Shown piece by piece: positions 1 through 5,930 of a stretch of DNA of 14,796 nt. The notes beneath the pieces were generated by a model. The model had not been told where the DNA came from and searched no databases. It saw only the letters and a program-made list of their open reading frames with translations. Each line of letters starts with the position of its first letter. Position 1 is the first letter of the stretch. Source of the DNA: IMCC26207 sp044357715 (GTDB lineage Bacteria > Actinomycetota > Acidimicrobiia > Acidimicrobiales > Microtrichaceae); contig JBIKPA010000046.1 in assembly GCA_044357715.1 (NCBI GenBank), positions 1 to 14,796 on the forward strand, in the 5' to 3' direction. A program made the translations under genes and the position numbers.

Positions 1-821
1 CGGTCGAAGCGAATTACATCGAGCACAATCAGTGGCTGCCCGTTCAGTCCGACTGCGTCATACGCGTTCACTGCGTGGAACACATAACAGGGGTTTACCT
101 CGAACCATCGGAGCTGATCAGTGCCGGCCCCTTCACGCCGGAGTACTCCAACTCGAGCCCCGTAATCATTGCTCCACGCGTACGGCAGGCCGATTCCAGC
201 CATGGCATCTTCCAGATTGAACACAACGGGAAGATCATAAAATACGGCGTAATTTTCGGTGATCGAGATGTCATGAACCATCGGGCTGCCAGGCACGGGA
301 ATCTCTTCACGGCGAATCACATTTCCATTAGACCCAGTGACGGTGTACTCAATGACGTTGGGCAGTGACCAGATATAGCTAGCGGCATGAAGTTCACCGC
401 TGACAGGGTCGACCTTTGGATGAGCGGTGTAGCCGTGAGAGAGGGTGCCTCCAAAATCACAGGTTCCGATCGTGTCGAGTTCGAATCCCAGTTCAACGGG
501 CGGCGCCCCAGCCTCGACGAGCGCAAGAGTTCGACCATTCAGGCCAATCACGTTTGTGTTAGGAGCAAAGCTGCCCGGGCTTTTCACCCATCGATTTCGA
601 TACCACTCAGCCTGACCGCCTTGCAGACGCACCCCATGCACCATTCCGTCGCCCAAGAACCAGTTATAGGTTTCCGGGTCAGCAGCGATTGGATTCGGGC
701 CATTACGCAGGTACCGTCCGTTGAGTTCGCTTGGGATCCGACCTGTGACTTCTAAGTCAAAGGCTGTGACCTCATGCGCTACGGGCCCAAAGTTCCCGGT
801 CAAATATGGATTCGATTTCAC
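1..821 (-). CDS. Carotenoid oxygenase family protein (RPE65/CCO/lignostilbene dioxygenase type), C-terminus cut by window edge
   Basis: The first 273 residues are visible, starting at a GTG at 821 (MKSNPYLTGNFGPV). An AGGAG lies about 10 nt upstream, inside the end of the preceding gene. Recognisable family blocks are GRIPSELNGRYLRNGPNP (residues 27-44) and the WFLGDGMVHG block (54-63). Three of the four histidines that bind non-haem Fe(II) in this family are visible: H134 in TAHPKVD, H183 in MVHDISIT and H249 in FHAVNAYD. The fourth is expected near the C-terminus, outside the window. Family enzymes cleave a C=C bond of apocarotenoids, carotenoids or stilbenes with O2; the substrate cannot be told from this fragment. 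There is no signal peptide, so it is probably cytoplasmic or membrane-peripheral. It is the last visible gene of a minus-strand cluster, 5 nt after the DUF3499 stop. The reading frame has no stop across the fragment. The family call is firm; the substrate is unknown. Confidence 0.93.
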   Translation of the reverse strand, partial: MKSNPYLTGNFGPVAHEVTAFDLEVTGRIPSELNGRYLRNGPNPIAADPETYNWFLGDGMVHGVRLQGGQAEWYRNRWVKSPGSFAPNTNVIGLNGRTLALVEAGAPPVELGFELDTIGTCDFGGTLSHGYTAHPKVDPVSGELHAASYIWSLPNVIEYTVTGSNGNVIRREEIPVPGSPMVHDISITENYAVFYDLPVVFNLEDAMAGIGLPYAWSNDYGARVGVLRREGAGTDQLRWFEVNPCYVFHAVNAYDAVGLNGQPLIVLDVIRFD

Positions 822-826
822 AGAAC

Positions 827-1357
827 CTATTCTCCTAAATCGGTTGGGCTGATCTCGCTTGAGCTGGTAGCTCCTAACTCTGCGCTGAGCGCCGAGCGCT
901 GAGGGCCCGTTGTCTTCAGTGCACGTGAAAGCAACGATGGCCTCGGCTTTTTCTTGTTCGATCCAGTTTTAGCTGATTTCAATTCAGGCTCGGGCGCGGG
1001 CTCAGGCTCGGGAGCGGGCTCAGGCTCAGGAGCGGGCTCAGGCTCAGGATCGGGCTCTGGCTCAGGCTCAGGATCGGGAGCGGGCTCTGGTTTCAAATCC
1101 GGCGCTAGCGCGGTCTCAGCTAGTGCTTCAGGTTCGCTGCTCTCAGGAGCAGGCTTCAGCAAATTGACCTGCCGCAAGTCTTCGAACTCCCAACCCTGCG
1201 GTACCTTCAAATTTGCTGCATGCAACCCGCAGAGTTCTTGGCCATGCGCCGGTTCGGGCGGCAAAGTATTGAGCCAGGCATGACAATTTACGGGGTCGTA
1301 GAGCAGGCGCGCTTCGGCGGGGCGATCACATCCAGTGCGCATACAGAGCCGGGCCAT
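827..1357 (-). CDS. DUF3499 family protein with Pro/Glu repeat tail
   Basis: This is a 176-residue protein. Residues 1-66 match the actinobacterial DUF3499 pattern: C5-x4-C10 in RLCMRTGCDRPA, then C25, then LCGLHA with C43-x2-H46, then PQGWE at 53-57. The Cys/His spacing suggests a small zinc-binding fold (inference). The biochemical function of the family is unknown. Residues about 77-125 are low complexity, mostly repeats of Glu-Pro and Ala-Pro. The tail from about 127 is basic at first (KSAKTGSNKKKPRP) and then Ser-rich. The ATG at 1357 is the only reasonable start, because an in-frame stop lies four codons upstream. An AGGAG lies 18 nt upstream, further than usual. The gene begins 9 nt after the SDR stop and ends 5 nt before the carotenoid oxygenase start, so the three are probably co-transcribed. 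In many Actinobacteria DUF3499 lies near whiB and phosphomannomutase genes; neither is visible here. Confidence 0.85.
   Translation of the reverse strand: MARLCMRTGCDRPAEARLLYDPVNCHAWLNTLPPEPAHGQELCGLHAANLKVPQGWEFEDLRQVNLLKPAPESSEPEALAETALAPDLKPEPAPDPEPEPEPDPEPEPAPEPEPAPEPEPAPEPELKSAKTGSNKKKPRPSLLSRALKTTGPQRSALSAELGATSSSEISPTDLGE
987..1090. repeat. 18-bp tandem repeat encoding the Glu-Pro tail of the DUF3499 protein
   Basis: On the plus strand four near-identical 18-bp units (GGCTCGGGAGCGGGCTCA type) run from 987 to 1058. They are followed by a more degenerate 6/12-bp-phased stretch to about 1090. The period is a multiple of three, so copy-number changes would lengthen or shorten the Glu-Pro-Ala tail without breaking the frame. 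The complementary strand reads as an open Gly/Ser frame only because of this composition. Confidence 0.85.
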
Positions 1358-1366
1358 TACTGCAAT

Positions 1367-2215
1367 CTACCGCCGCTCCTTGCGCAGGGGGCCAGAAGGT
1401 CGCTGAACTCGCAGCTCGGTCACATCCATCTCTGAGCTAGTCAATGTGTCAACTACTGAGTAGGCCAAGGACTCAACCACAGTTCTTCCACTCGGTCGAG
1501 CAGGTTCGGTAGACAGGTCCGACCAGGTTTGAGCTACGGCATCCACAACTAGCACTCGGACTCCTAGCCGCGCAGTCTCTGCTCGTAACTCCTGTGCGAA
1601 CGCCTGCACCGCAGCCTGCGAAATGCTGTGATGCACATCACCACCTGACCCCATATTCGGATCGGTTTCGGTAGCTACAAAAAACACCACCTGCCCCTGT
1701 GCGGTTGTAATCACTTCGAGCAACTGCTGCGTGAGCAGGTACGGGCCGCGAAGATTCCACAAGTAGTGCTCATCTAGGCTCGCTACTGCCCCCGTCGCTA
1801 CAGAAGCAGGGGCCTGCAGGCCTGCAGCATGTATCAAGAGGTCAACTCCTCGACCCATACGATGAATAAAGTCGGCGGCCGAAAGCACCTCTGACTCAGA
1901 GGAAAGATCACAGCGCAGCATTGCGGAACGAACCCCAGGGTCAAGCATCGAGAGGGTTCGTCGAAGCTCTGCTGGGTCATCACCCAATAAGCAGATATCT
2001 GCTCCGCGCGCACCAAGTTCAGATGCCATGGCCGCGCCAAGCAATCCCGCTCCGCCAGTAATGACCGCCAACCGACCAAAAAGCGATCCTCGTTCACCGG
2101 CGTCGACAGGAGCATCCGTGGATACAGCAGCAAACGCATGCTCCGAAGAGCCAAAGAGTGGCTGACGCGGGGCACCAAAGCTTGGTTCGCTTCTGCTGCT
2201 CTGGCTGCTATTCAT
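1367..2215 (-). CDS. SDR-family (Rossmann-fold) protein with a degenerate active site
   Basis: This 282-residue protein starts at the ATG at 2215. Residues 1-45 are a Ser/Pro-rich, probably disordered extension. The SDR Rossmann fold then begins with a good dinucleotide-binding loop, TGGAGLLG (53-60). It continues with a CDL at 102-104 and HAAG at 129-132 in place of the usual NAAG. N154 in WNLRGPYLLTQ sits at the conserved helix-4 Asn. The catalytic YxxxK is replaced by H196-S-I-S-Q200 (sequence HHSISQAAVQAF). The usual catalytic Ser region reads VVFFVATETD, without Ser. The cofactor pocket therefore looks kept while ordinary SDR catalysis looks lost, so this may be a binding, regulatory or scaffold protein (inference). 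It is the first gene of the minus-strand cluster, and the next gene starts 9 nt downstream. The fold call is firm; the function is unknown. Confidence 0.85.
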   Translation of the reverse strand: MNSSQSSRSEPSFGAPRQPLFGSSEHAFAAVSTDAPVDAGERGSLFGRLAVITGGAGLLGAAMASELGARGADICLLGDDPAELRRTLSMLDPGVRSAMLRCDLSSESEVLSAADFIHRMGRGVDLLIHAAGLQAPASVATGAVASLDEHYLWNLRGPYLLTQQLLEVITTAQGQVVFFVATETDPNMGSGGDVHHSISQAAVQAFAQELRAETARLGVRVLVVDAVAQTWSDLSTEPARPSGRTVVESLAYSVVDTLTSSEMDVTELRVQRPSGPLRKERR

Positions 2216-2416
2216 GAGTCGCTATTCCCTGCTAACTGTCGGTATAACTCACAGACTCGCTGCTACGGAACCTGTTACCGTAAAACTCTTGATCGGCAGA
2301 AATGTTACAGGTGTGAGCACTTCTGAAGGTGAGAGGTCCTCGAAGCACACAGCTTTTGTTTGCTCTGTTCAATAGATTTCTAAAGTCAGGCCAAAAATGG
2401 GTCGATTCCCCTCATC
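2216..2416. promoter_or_regulatory. Divergent intergenic region between the SDR cluster and the SpoIID gene
   Basis: These 201 nt must carry promoters for both directions, because the flanking genes point away from each other. For the plus strand a weak sigma70-like pair is possible: TTGTTT at 2356-2361 and TCTAAA at 2379-2384, with a 17-nt spacer. For the minus strand a TATACC box (plus GGTATA at 2241-2246) lies about 25 nt upstream of the ATG, but no good -35 is seen. An imperfect palindrome with ACGG/CCGT ends lies at 2265-2281. None of these is strong, and no RNA gene or small ORF stood out. Confidence 0.3.
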
Positions 2417-3970
2417 GTGATCAATCGTCGTGTGGATTTGAATACAGCATCCAGTCGACACAACGCATCTCATCGCGCTGGGCGCACAAAGTTGCTCTTC
2501 CCGTGGCTATTGATTCTGACTTCGCTGGCTCTGTACGGCATCGGCGGCGGAACGCCTTCTGTTTCGGCTCAGGATTCGACTTTTAGCTTTGCAGGTTCCG
2601 GCTGGGGCCATGCCATTGGGATGAGTCAGTGGGGTGCTCGTGGAATGGCAGCCAACGGCAGTTCTTTCAATGAGATCCTTGGCTGGTACTACCGCGGTGC
2701 CGCCGTTGTTCCCGCAATAACTATCAACAATGATCTGCGAGTCCTCGTTGCTCAAAAACAGAACTCATTTACCCTTACCACGGGTGGCTCGACAGCCTTT
2801 GAAGGCATCGGTTGGGCACCCGGGGCTGCCACCATCACAGCCACTCGTTCAGGTAACAACATTGCATGGTCTGGTGGGCTAAATGCAGTCACTGGCCCCT
2901 CGGTAGATATACAAATATGGAGTGCTGGTGGGCCACTCAAGGTCAGCACACCTGGTTACAGCTACCGGTACGGAATGTTGCGCATCTCGATAGATCCGGC
3001 TGGCGGACTTCGAGCAGTTATCTGGGGCCTACCCATGCAGCAGTACTTGTATGGACTCGGTGAGATGTCTTCGTCTTGGCCAGCCGAGGCACTCAAAGCT
3101 CAAGCAACTGCCGGGCGCACCTTTGCCCAGAAGCGAATTTCTGTTCGAGGATCTGCAGACTTTGATCTATACGGCTCTGTGCTTCATCAGTCCTACACCG
3201 GCACAAAATATGAGGTTGCAAACTGGCAGAACGCAGTGAACGCAACCACTAATCAGGTCATTACTTATGGCGGCCAGCTCATTGATGCTGTCTACTCGGC
3301 CTCATCGGGTGGTCACACAGAGAACTCTGAGTTCGTCTGGGTATCGCAGGTTCCTTATTTGCGAGGAGTGCCCGACCCGTTCGATACCACTGGCGGCAAT
3401 CCGAACGCCGCATGGAACCGAGCTTTCAGCGGAAGCGAACTCGGCTCTTGGTTTGGACTTGGCACCGTTACTTCGGTGCAAGTTCTTGGGCCACTAGGCG
3501 CGTCTGGGCGAGTAGACAAAGCCACCATTCGCCTCACCGGAACAGGTGGGCCGAGCGGATCGAGCCGTGATCTCACCGGCACGGCTTTCCGGTCGACCGT
3601 GAACTCAAAAGTTGCATCAAGTCGGCAGCTGATGTCTACGAAGTTCACCGTCAACAACTCAGCAGCACCCTCCGTACCGCCTCCCGCACCGCGCAACTCT
3701 CTACCAACTGGTTCAATCACCGAGGCTGCCGCCGAAGGTCGACGAATCACCATCAGCGGAGCCTCATCTGACCCGAATGGCTCACCGTTAGTTCGTGTGG
3801 TCTCCACTATGGGTAGCGTGCAAGCAGTTCGTGACTACCGCTCAACCAATGGCAGATTTTCGGTCAGCTGGGAGGGAAGCAAAGGAACCCGCAGCGTCTG
3901 TGTCACAGTATTTGATGAGCCAACCGGCCAAGGCATTTCGCTTGGCTGCCGCGACATCATCGTTAAATAA
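2417..3970 (+). CDS. Secreted SpoIID/LytB domain-containing protein
   Basis: This is a protein of up to 517 residues. The N-terminus has basic residues and then a hydrophobic stretch (about 26-44) with a likely signal-peptidase site after SVSA (51), so the mature protein is exported. A GWGHAIGMSQWGARGMA block (62-78) is the GxGHGxGMSQxGA signature of this family. The SpoIID core follows: RAVIWGLPMQQYLYGLGEM (199-217), WPAEALKAQATAGRTFA (221-237) and YSASSGGHTENSEFVW (293-308). In spore formers SpoIID is a lytic transglycosylase and LytB-type proteins modify amidases; in Actinobacteria the likely role is peptidoglycan remodelling (family knowledge). A Pro-rich linker (about 419-430) precedes an Ig-like beta domain with C495 and C511, which may form a disulfide. 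The start is uncertain: GTG 2417, GTG 2432 and TTG 2438 all lie after the in-frame stop at 2381, and none has a clear Shine-Dalgarno. Confidence 0.9.
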   Translation: MINRRVDLNTASSRHNASHRAGRTKLLFPWLLILTSLALYGIGGGTPSVSAQDSTFSFAGSGWGHAIGMSQWGARGMAANGSSFNEILGWYYRGAAVVPAITINNDLRVLVAQKQNSFTLTTGGSTAFEGIGWAPGAATITATRSGNNIAWSGGLNAVTGPSVDIQIWSAGGPLKVSTPGYSYRYGMLRISIDPAGGLRAVIWGLPMQQYLYGLGEMSSSWPAEALKAQATAGRTFAQKRISVRGSADFDLYGSVLHQSYTGTKYEVANWQNAVNATTNQVITYGGQLIDAVYSASSGGHTENSEFVWVSQVPYLRGVPDPFDTTGGNPNAAWNRAFSGSELGSWFGLGTVTSVQVLGPLGASGRVDKATIRLTGTGGPSGSSRDLTGTAFRSTVNSKVASSRQLMSTKFTVNNSAAPSVPPPAPRNSLPTGSITEAAAEGRRITISGASSDPNGSPLVRVVSTMGSVQAVRDYRSTNGRFSVSWEGSKGTRSVCVTVFDEPTGQGISLGCRDIIVK

Positions 3971-3975
3971 ACTGC

Positions 3976-3995
3976 CTGAACTCAGCTGATCTCAG
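3976..3995. repeat. Two tandem CTGANCTCAG units at a convergent gene junction
   Basis: CTGAACTCAG and CTGATCTCAG lie back to back. Together they form a 20-bp imperfect palindrome with mismatches only around the A and T. It starts 6 nt after the SpoIID stop and contains the stop codon of the opposite-strand nitronate monooxygenase gene (TCA at 3982-3984). It could fold as a weak hairpin and act as a bidirectional transcription end, but it has no T-run. Confidence 0.5.
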
Positions 3996-5118
3996 CCCCC
4001 GCGGCTCGCTCGTTCAACATCTCTAGGCGGTTTGAACACTCGAGATACTCATCCACCATGTCTGCGATCAGGTCTTTGGTCTTGCGCACCTTGTTCATGG
4101 TTCCAACGATCTGACCCACGGGGTTGAAGTTCACATCTTTTGCCTGCTGTGAGTAGTGATGACCTCGGGCTACAGCCTCGCCAGTCACCATGAACTGCAA
4201 TGGCATGCCGAGCGGATCCGGGTTTGCCGGGTCTTCCCAAGCATCGGTCCACTCGTTACGCAGCATGCGACAGGGCTTGCCCGTCCAACTGCGTGAACGA
4301 ACCGTGTCACGGCTAGTTGCGGCCAACAAAGACTCAACTTGCGCGGGCGCTTGATCCGCTTCTTCGACGGTCAGCCAGATTGAGCCCGTCCAGACACCCT
4401 CGGCGCCCATTGCCAACGCGGCAGCAATCTGCCGACCTGTTCCGATACCTCCAGCGGCAAGCACAGGAATCGGAGCAACTGCGTCAATCACCTGAGGCCA
4501 CAGAACTACCGAGCCAACATCGCCAGTGTGACCGCCACCCTCGGTGCCCTGAGCAATGATGATGTCTACGTTTGCGTCCTTGTGATGCAGTGCTTGTTTG
4601 GGCGATCCGCAGAGCGCAGCTATCAAGCGACCCGACTCATGCACCCGCTCAATCACTTCATCTGGAGGAGTACCAAGGGCGTTTGCTATGAGTCGTACCT
4701 TCGGGTGACGAAGCGCCGCATCGATAAGTGGCGAGGCTGTGGCCTCGGTCCAACCAATGAGTGCTGGTGGGAGCTCATCCTCGGGCAGTTCCGGCACGTT
4801 GTGATCGGCCAGGATCTTCTTCACAAACCTGCGGTGTTCATCGGGCACCATCGTGAGCAAATCCTGCTCCAACTTGATGGGATCCATCTCGCCCATCCCC
4901 TCATACTTGCCGGGGATGACAACATCGACTCCGTACGGCTTATCGGTGTGCTCATCAATCCAAGCCAACTCGGTCTCGAGTTGTTCCACCGTGTAACCCA
5001 CAGCTCCCAATACTCCAAGGCCGCCGGCGTTGCTCACTGCTGCAACAACATCGCGGCAATGGGTGAAGGCGAAGATTGGGAATTCGATACCGAGTCGATC
5101 ACATAGTTCTGTACGCAT
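3982..5118 (-). CDS. Nitronate monooxygenase (2-nitropropane dioxygenase) family FMN protein
   Basis: From the ATG at 5118 the protein is 378 residues, close to the roughly 375 of Actinobacteria homologues. An upstream in-frame TTG at 5142 would add eight residues, but it lies inside the -10/operator region, so it is disfavoured. The N-terminal block has PIFAFTHCRDVVAAVSNAG and GGLGVLGA (residues 14-39). The active-site loop QGTEGGGHTGD (190-200) has H197 at the family's catalytic position. AAGGIGTGRQIAAALAMGA (221-239) is the FMN phosphate-binding segment of the TIM barrel. Members oxidise nitronates, but some actinobacterial relatives (IpdC) act on steroid-ring CoA intermediates, so the name should be read as a family label. 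No signal peptide is seen. The gene ends 11 nt from the convergent SpoIID gene and is divergent from the CMD-family gene. Confidence 0.9.
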   Translation of the reverse strand: MRTELCDRLGIEFPIFAFTHCRDVVAAVSNAGGLGVLGAVGYTVEQLETELAWIDEHTDKPYGVDVVIPGKYEGMGEMDPIKLEQDLLTMVPDEHRRFVKKILADHNVPELPEDELPPALIGWTEATASPLIDAALRHPKVRLIANALGTPPDEVIERVHESGRLIAALCGSPKQALHHKDANVDIIIAQGTEGGGHTGDVGSVVLWPQVIDAVAPIPVLAAGGIGTGRQIAAALAMGAEGVWTGSIWLTVEEADQAPAQVESLLAATSRDTVRSRSWTGKPCRMLRNEWTDAWEDPANPDPLGMPLQFMVTGEAVARGHHYSQQAKDVNFNPVGQIVGTMNKVRKTKDLIADMVDEYLECSNRLEMLNERAAGAEIS

Positions 5119-5140
5119 GTTTCTCAAACTAACGCAGAAC

Positions 5141-5154
5141 AAGAACGCGTTCTA
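5141..5154 (-). promoter_or_regulatory. KstR/TetR-type operator palindrome over the -10 of the nitronate monooxygenase gene
   Basis: The 12 bp AGAACGCGTTCT (5142-5153) is a perfect palindrome. On the minus strand the 14-mer TAGAACGCGTTCTT agrees with the KstR consensus TnnAACnnGTTnnA except at the last base. A further half-site-like AACGCAGAAC lies next to it at 5131-5140. Its position on the predicted -10 suggests repression. That the regulator is of KstR type is inference; many TetR proteins controlling fatty-acid or steroid catabolism use similar sites, and no regulator gene is in the window. Confidence 0.5.
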
Positions 5155-5177
5155 GTTGCCCCCGACCAGATGACCAA
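5149..5177 (-). promoter_or_regulatory. Predicted sigma70-type promoter of the nitronate monooxygenase gene
   Basis: On the minus strand TTGGTC (5177-5172) and TAGAAC (5154-5149) are separated by exactly 17 nt. This would start transcription about 20-25 nt before the ATG at 5118. The hexamers are moderate matches. The overlap of the -10 with the 5142-5153 palindrome is the main support. Confidence 0.4.
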
Positions 5178-5255
5178 AAGTGTCAAAGATCGCCGCATGG
5201 GGCAAAGCAGCATCGCTACGGTAATCGCGGGCTGAATCAGCAGCACCGATACAAC

Positions 5256-5261
5256 AGGAGG
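5256..5261 (+). promoter_or_regulatory. Strong ribosome binding site AGGAGG deciding a GTG start
   Basis: A full AGGAGG lies 6 nt before the GTG at 5268. It is the best Shine-Dalgarno in the window and fixes the start of the CMD-family gene, where other in-frame starts could have been chosen. Confidence 0.8.
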
Positions 5262-5267
5262 TCAGTT

Positions 5268-5897
5268 GTGCCACGTCTACGCGAGGTTCCCCGTTCAGAG
5301 GTCCACCCATTTGGCGAGGTGATGTACGGCTTACTGTTTGGCGACCGAGACCCAACGGTGGAGCCCGGAACGGCTTCGGGCACACCCGGAGACTGGTGGA
5401 GTGTCACCGCTCTTTCACCGGATGCTTTCGATCATATCGCTGGCGGTATCCAGTACTACCGGTCACCGGATCGTCAGATTTCACCGGTCTTGCGAGAGTT
5501 GGGGCAGTTGCGGGTTGGCTGGGCACGCTCCTCACTCTTTGTGTATTCGCAGCACTGCAAAGCCGCCCGCGACGTTGGGCTGAGCAACGAACAAGTGGAC
5601 GCAATTCCGCACTGGCAAGTTGCCGACTGTTTCACTCCGATTCAGCGCGCCGTGCTGGCCTATGTCGACTGCTTAGTTCTGCAAGGCGGACGAGTTCCTG
5701 ATGGTGTCATTGCGGCGCTCAAGGCTGAACTCTCAGAGGTTGAAATCTTGGAACTCACCTACATCACGACTACCTATGACATGTATGGAATCATCTCAAA
5801 GGCGCTGCACCTGGAGTACGACAATGTCGAGGACCCTATGCAAGAAGTCCCAGACCTTGATGGAAACTGCGCAGGACTTGAAAGGTTTGCCCAGTAG
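5268..5897 (+). CDS. Carboxymuconolactone decarboxylase (CMD)/AhpD-like family protein
   Basis: This 209-residue protein starts at a GTG with a strong AGGAGG 6 nt upstream. The recognisable core is ISPVLRELGQLRVGWARSS (71-89), then VYSQHCKAARDVGLSNEQV (92-110), then PIQRAVLAYVDCLVLQGG (124-141). This follows the CMD/AhpD helical pattern of ELxxLRVG, an xxQH helix, GLS and an AxLxYxD helix. The CxxC pair of true AhpD peroxidases is absent: the sequence is SQHC with a single Cys (C97) after H96. It is therefore more likely a lactone, dienelactone-type or unknown member than a thiol peroxidase (inference). The first 70 residues are not part of the core domain. It is divergent from the nitronate monooxygenase gene, with 149 nt between start codons, and the palindrome at 5142-5153 could influence both. 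Confidence 0.82.
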   Translation: MPRLREVPRSEVHPFGEVMYGLLFGDRDPTVEPGTASGTPGDWWSVTALSPDAFDHIAGGIQYYRSPDRQISPVLRELGQLRVGWARSSLFVYSQHCKAARDVGLSNEQVDAIPHWQVADCFTPIQRAVLAYVDCLVLQGGRVPDGVIAALKAELSEVEILELTYITTTYDMYGIISKALHLEYDNVEDPMQEVPDLDGNCAGLERFAQ

Positions 5898-5906
5898 TTC
5901 AATGAG

Positions 5907-5930
5907 CCGAGTTCAGCTAGCTGAGTTCAG
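5907..5930. repeat. Palindromic CTGAGTTCAG-type repeat at a convergent gene junction
   Basis: CCGAGTTCAG (5907-5916) and CTGAGTTCAG (5921-5930) flank CTAG. Between them is the perfect palindrome TCAGCTAGCTGA (5913-5924). The repeat covers the stop codon of the opposite-strand SsuD-like gene (5927-5929). Its unit is the reverse complement of the CTGAACTCAG at 3976-3985. It may act as a short transcription-end hairpin; no T-run follows. Confidence 0.45.

Noticed and set aside
387..755. Plus-strand 122-codon open frame
   Set aside because: It lies fully opposite the carotenoid oxygenase, whose frame carries clear family motifs including iron-binding histidines.
987..1090. CRISPR-like periodic repeats
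   Set aside because: Units are contiguous with no spacers, have an 18-bp period and are in frame inside a coding region.
954..1283. Plus-strand Gly/Ser-rich open frame
   Set aside because: It is the complement of the Glu-Pro repeat in the DUF3499 gene. The frame stays open because of the repeat composition and shows no domain or ribosome site.
2265..2281. Palindrome ACGG-N9-CCGT as an operator
   Set aside because: Only about half of the positions are symmetric and it matches no regulator site I know; it is noted only as part of the intergenic region.
3355..3807. Minus-strand 150-codon open frame
   Set aside because: It is antisense to the SpoIID gene with no recognisable protein pattern.
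2417..3970. Evidence that the organism forms spores
   Set aside because: SpoIID/LytB domains are common in non-sporulating Actinobacteria, and no other sporulation gene is nearby.
4528..5106. Plus-strand 192-codon open frame
   Set aside because: It lies antisense to the nitronate monooxygenase gene; no family pattern, and the minus frame has the FMN and His motifs.
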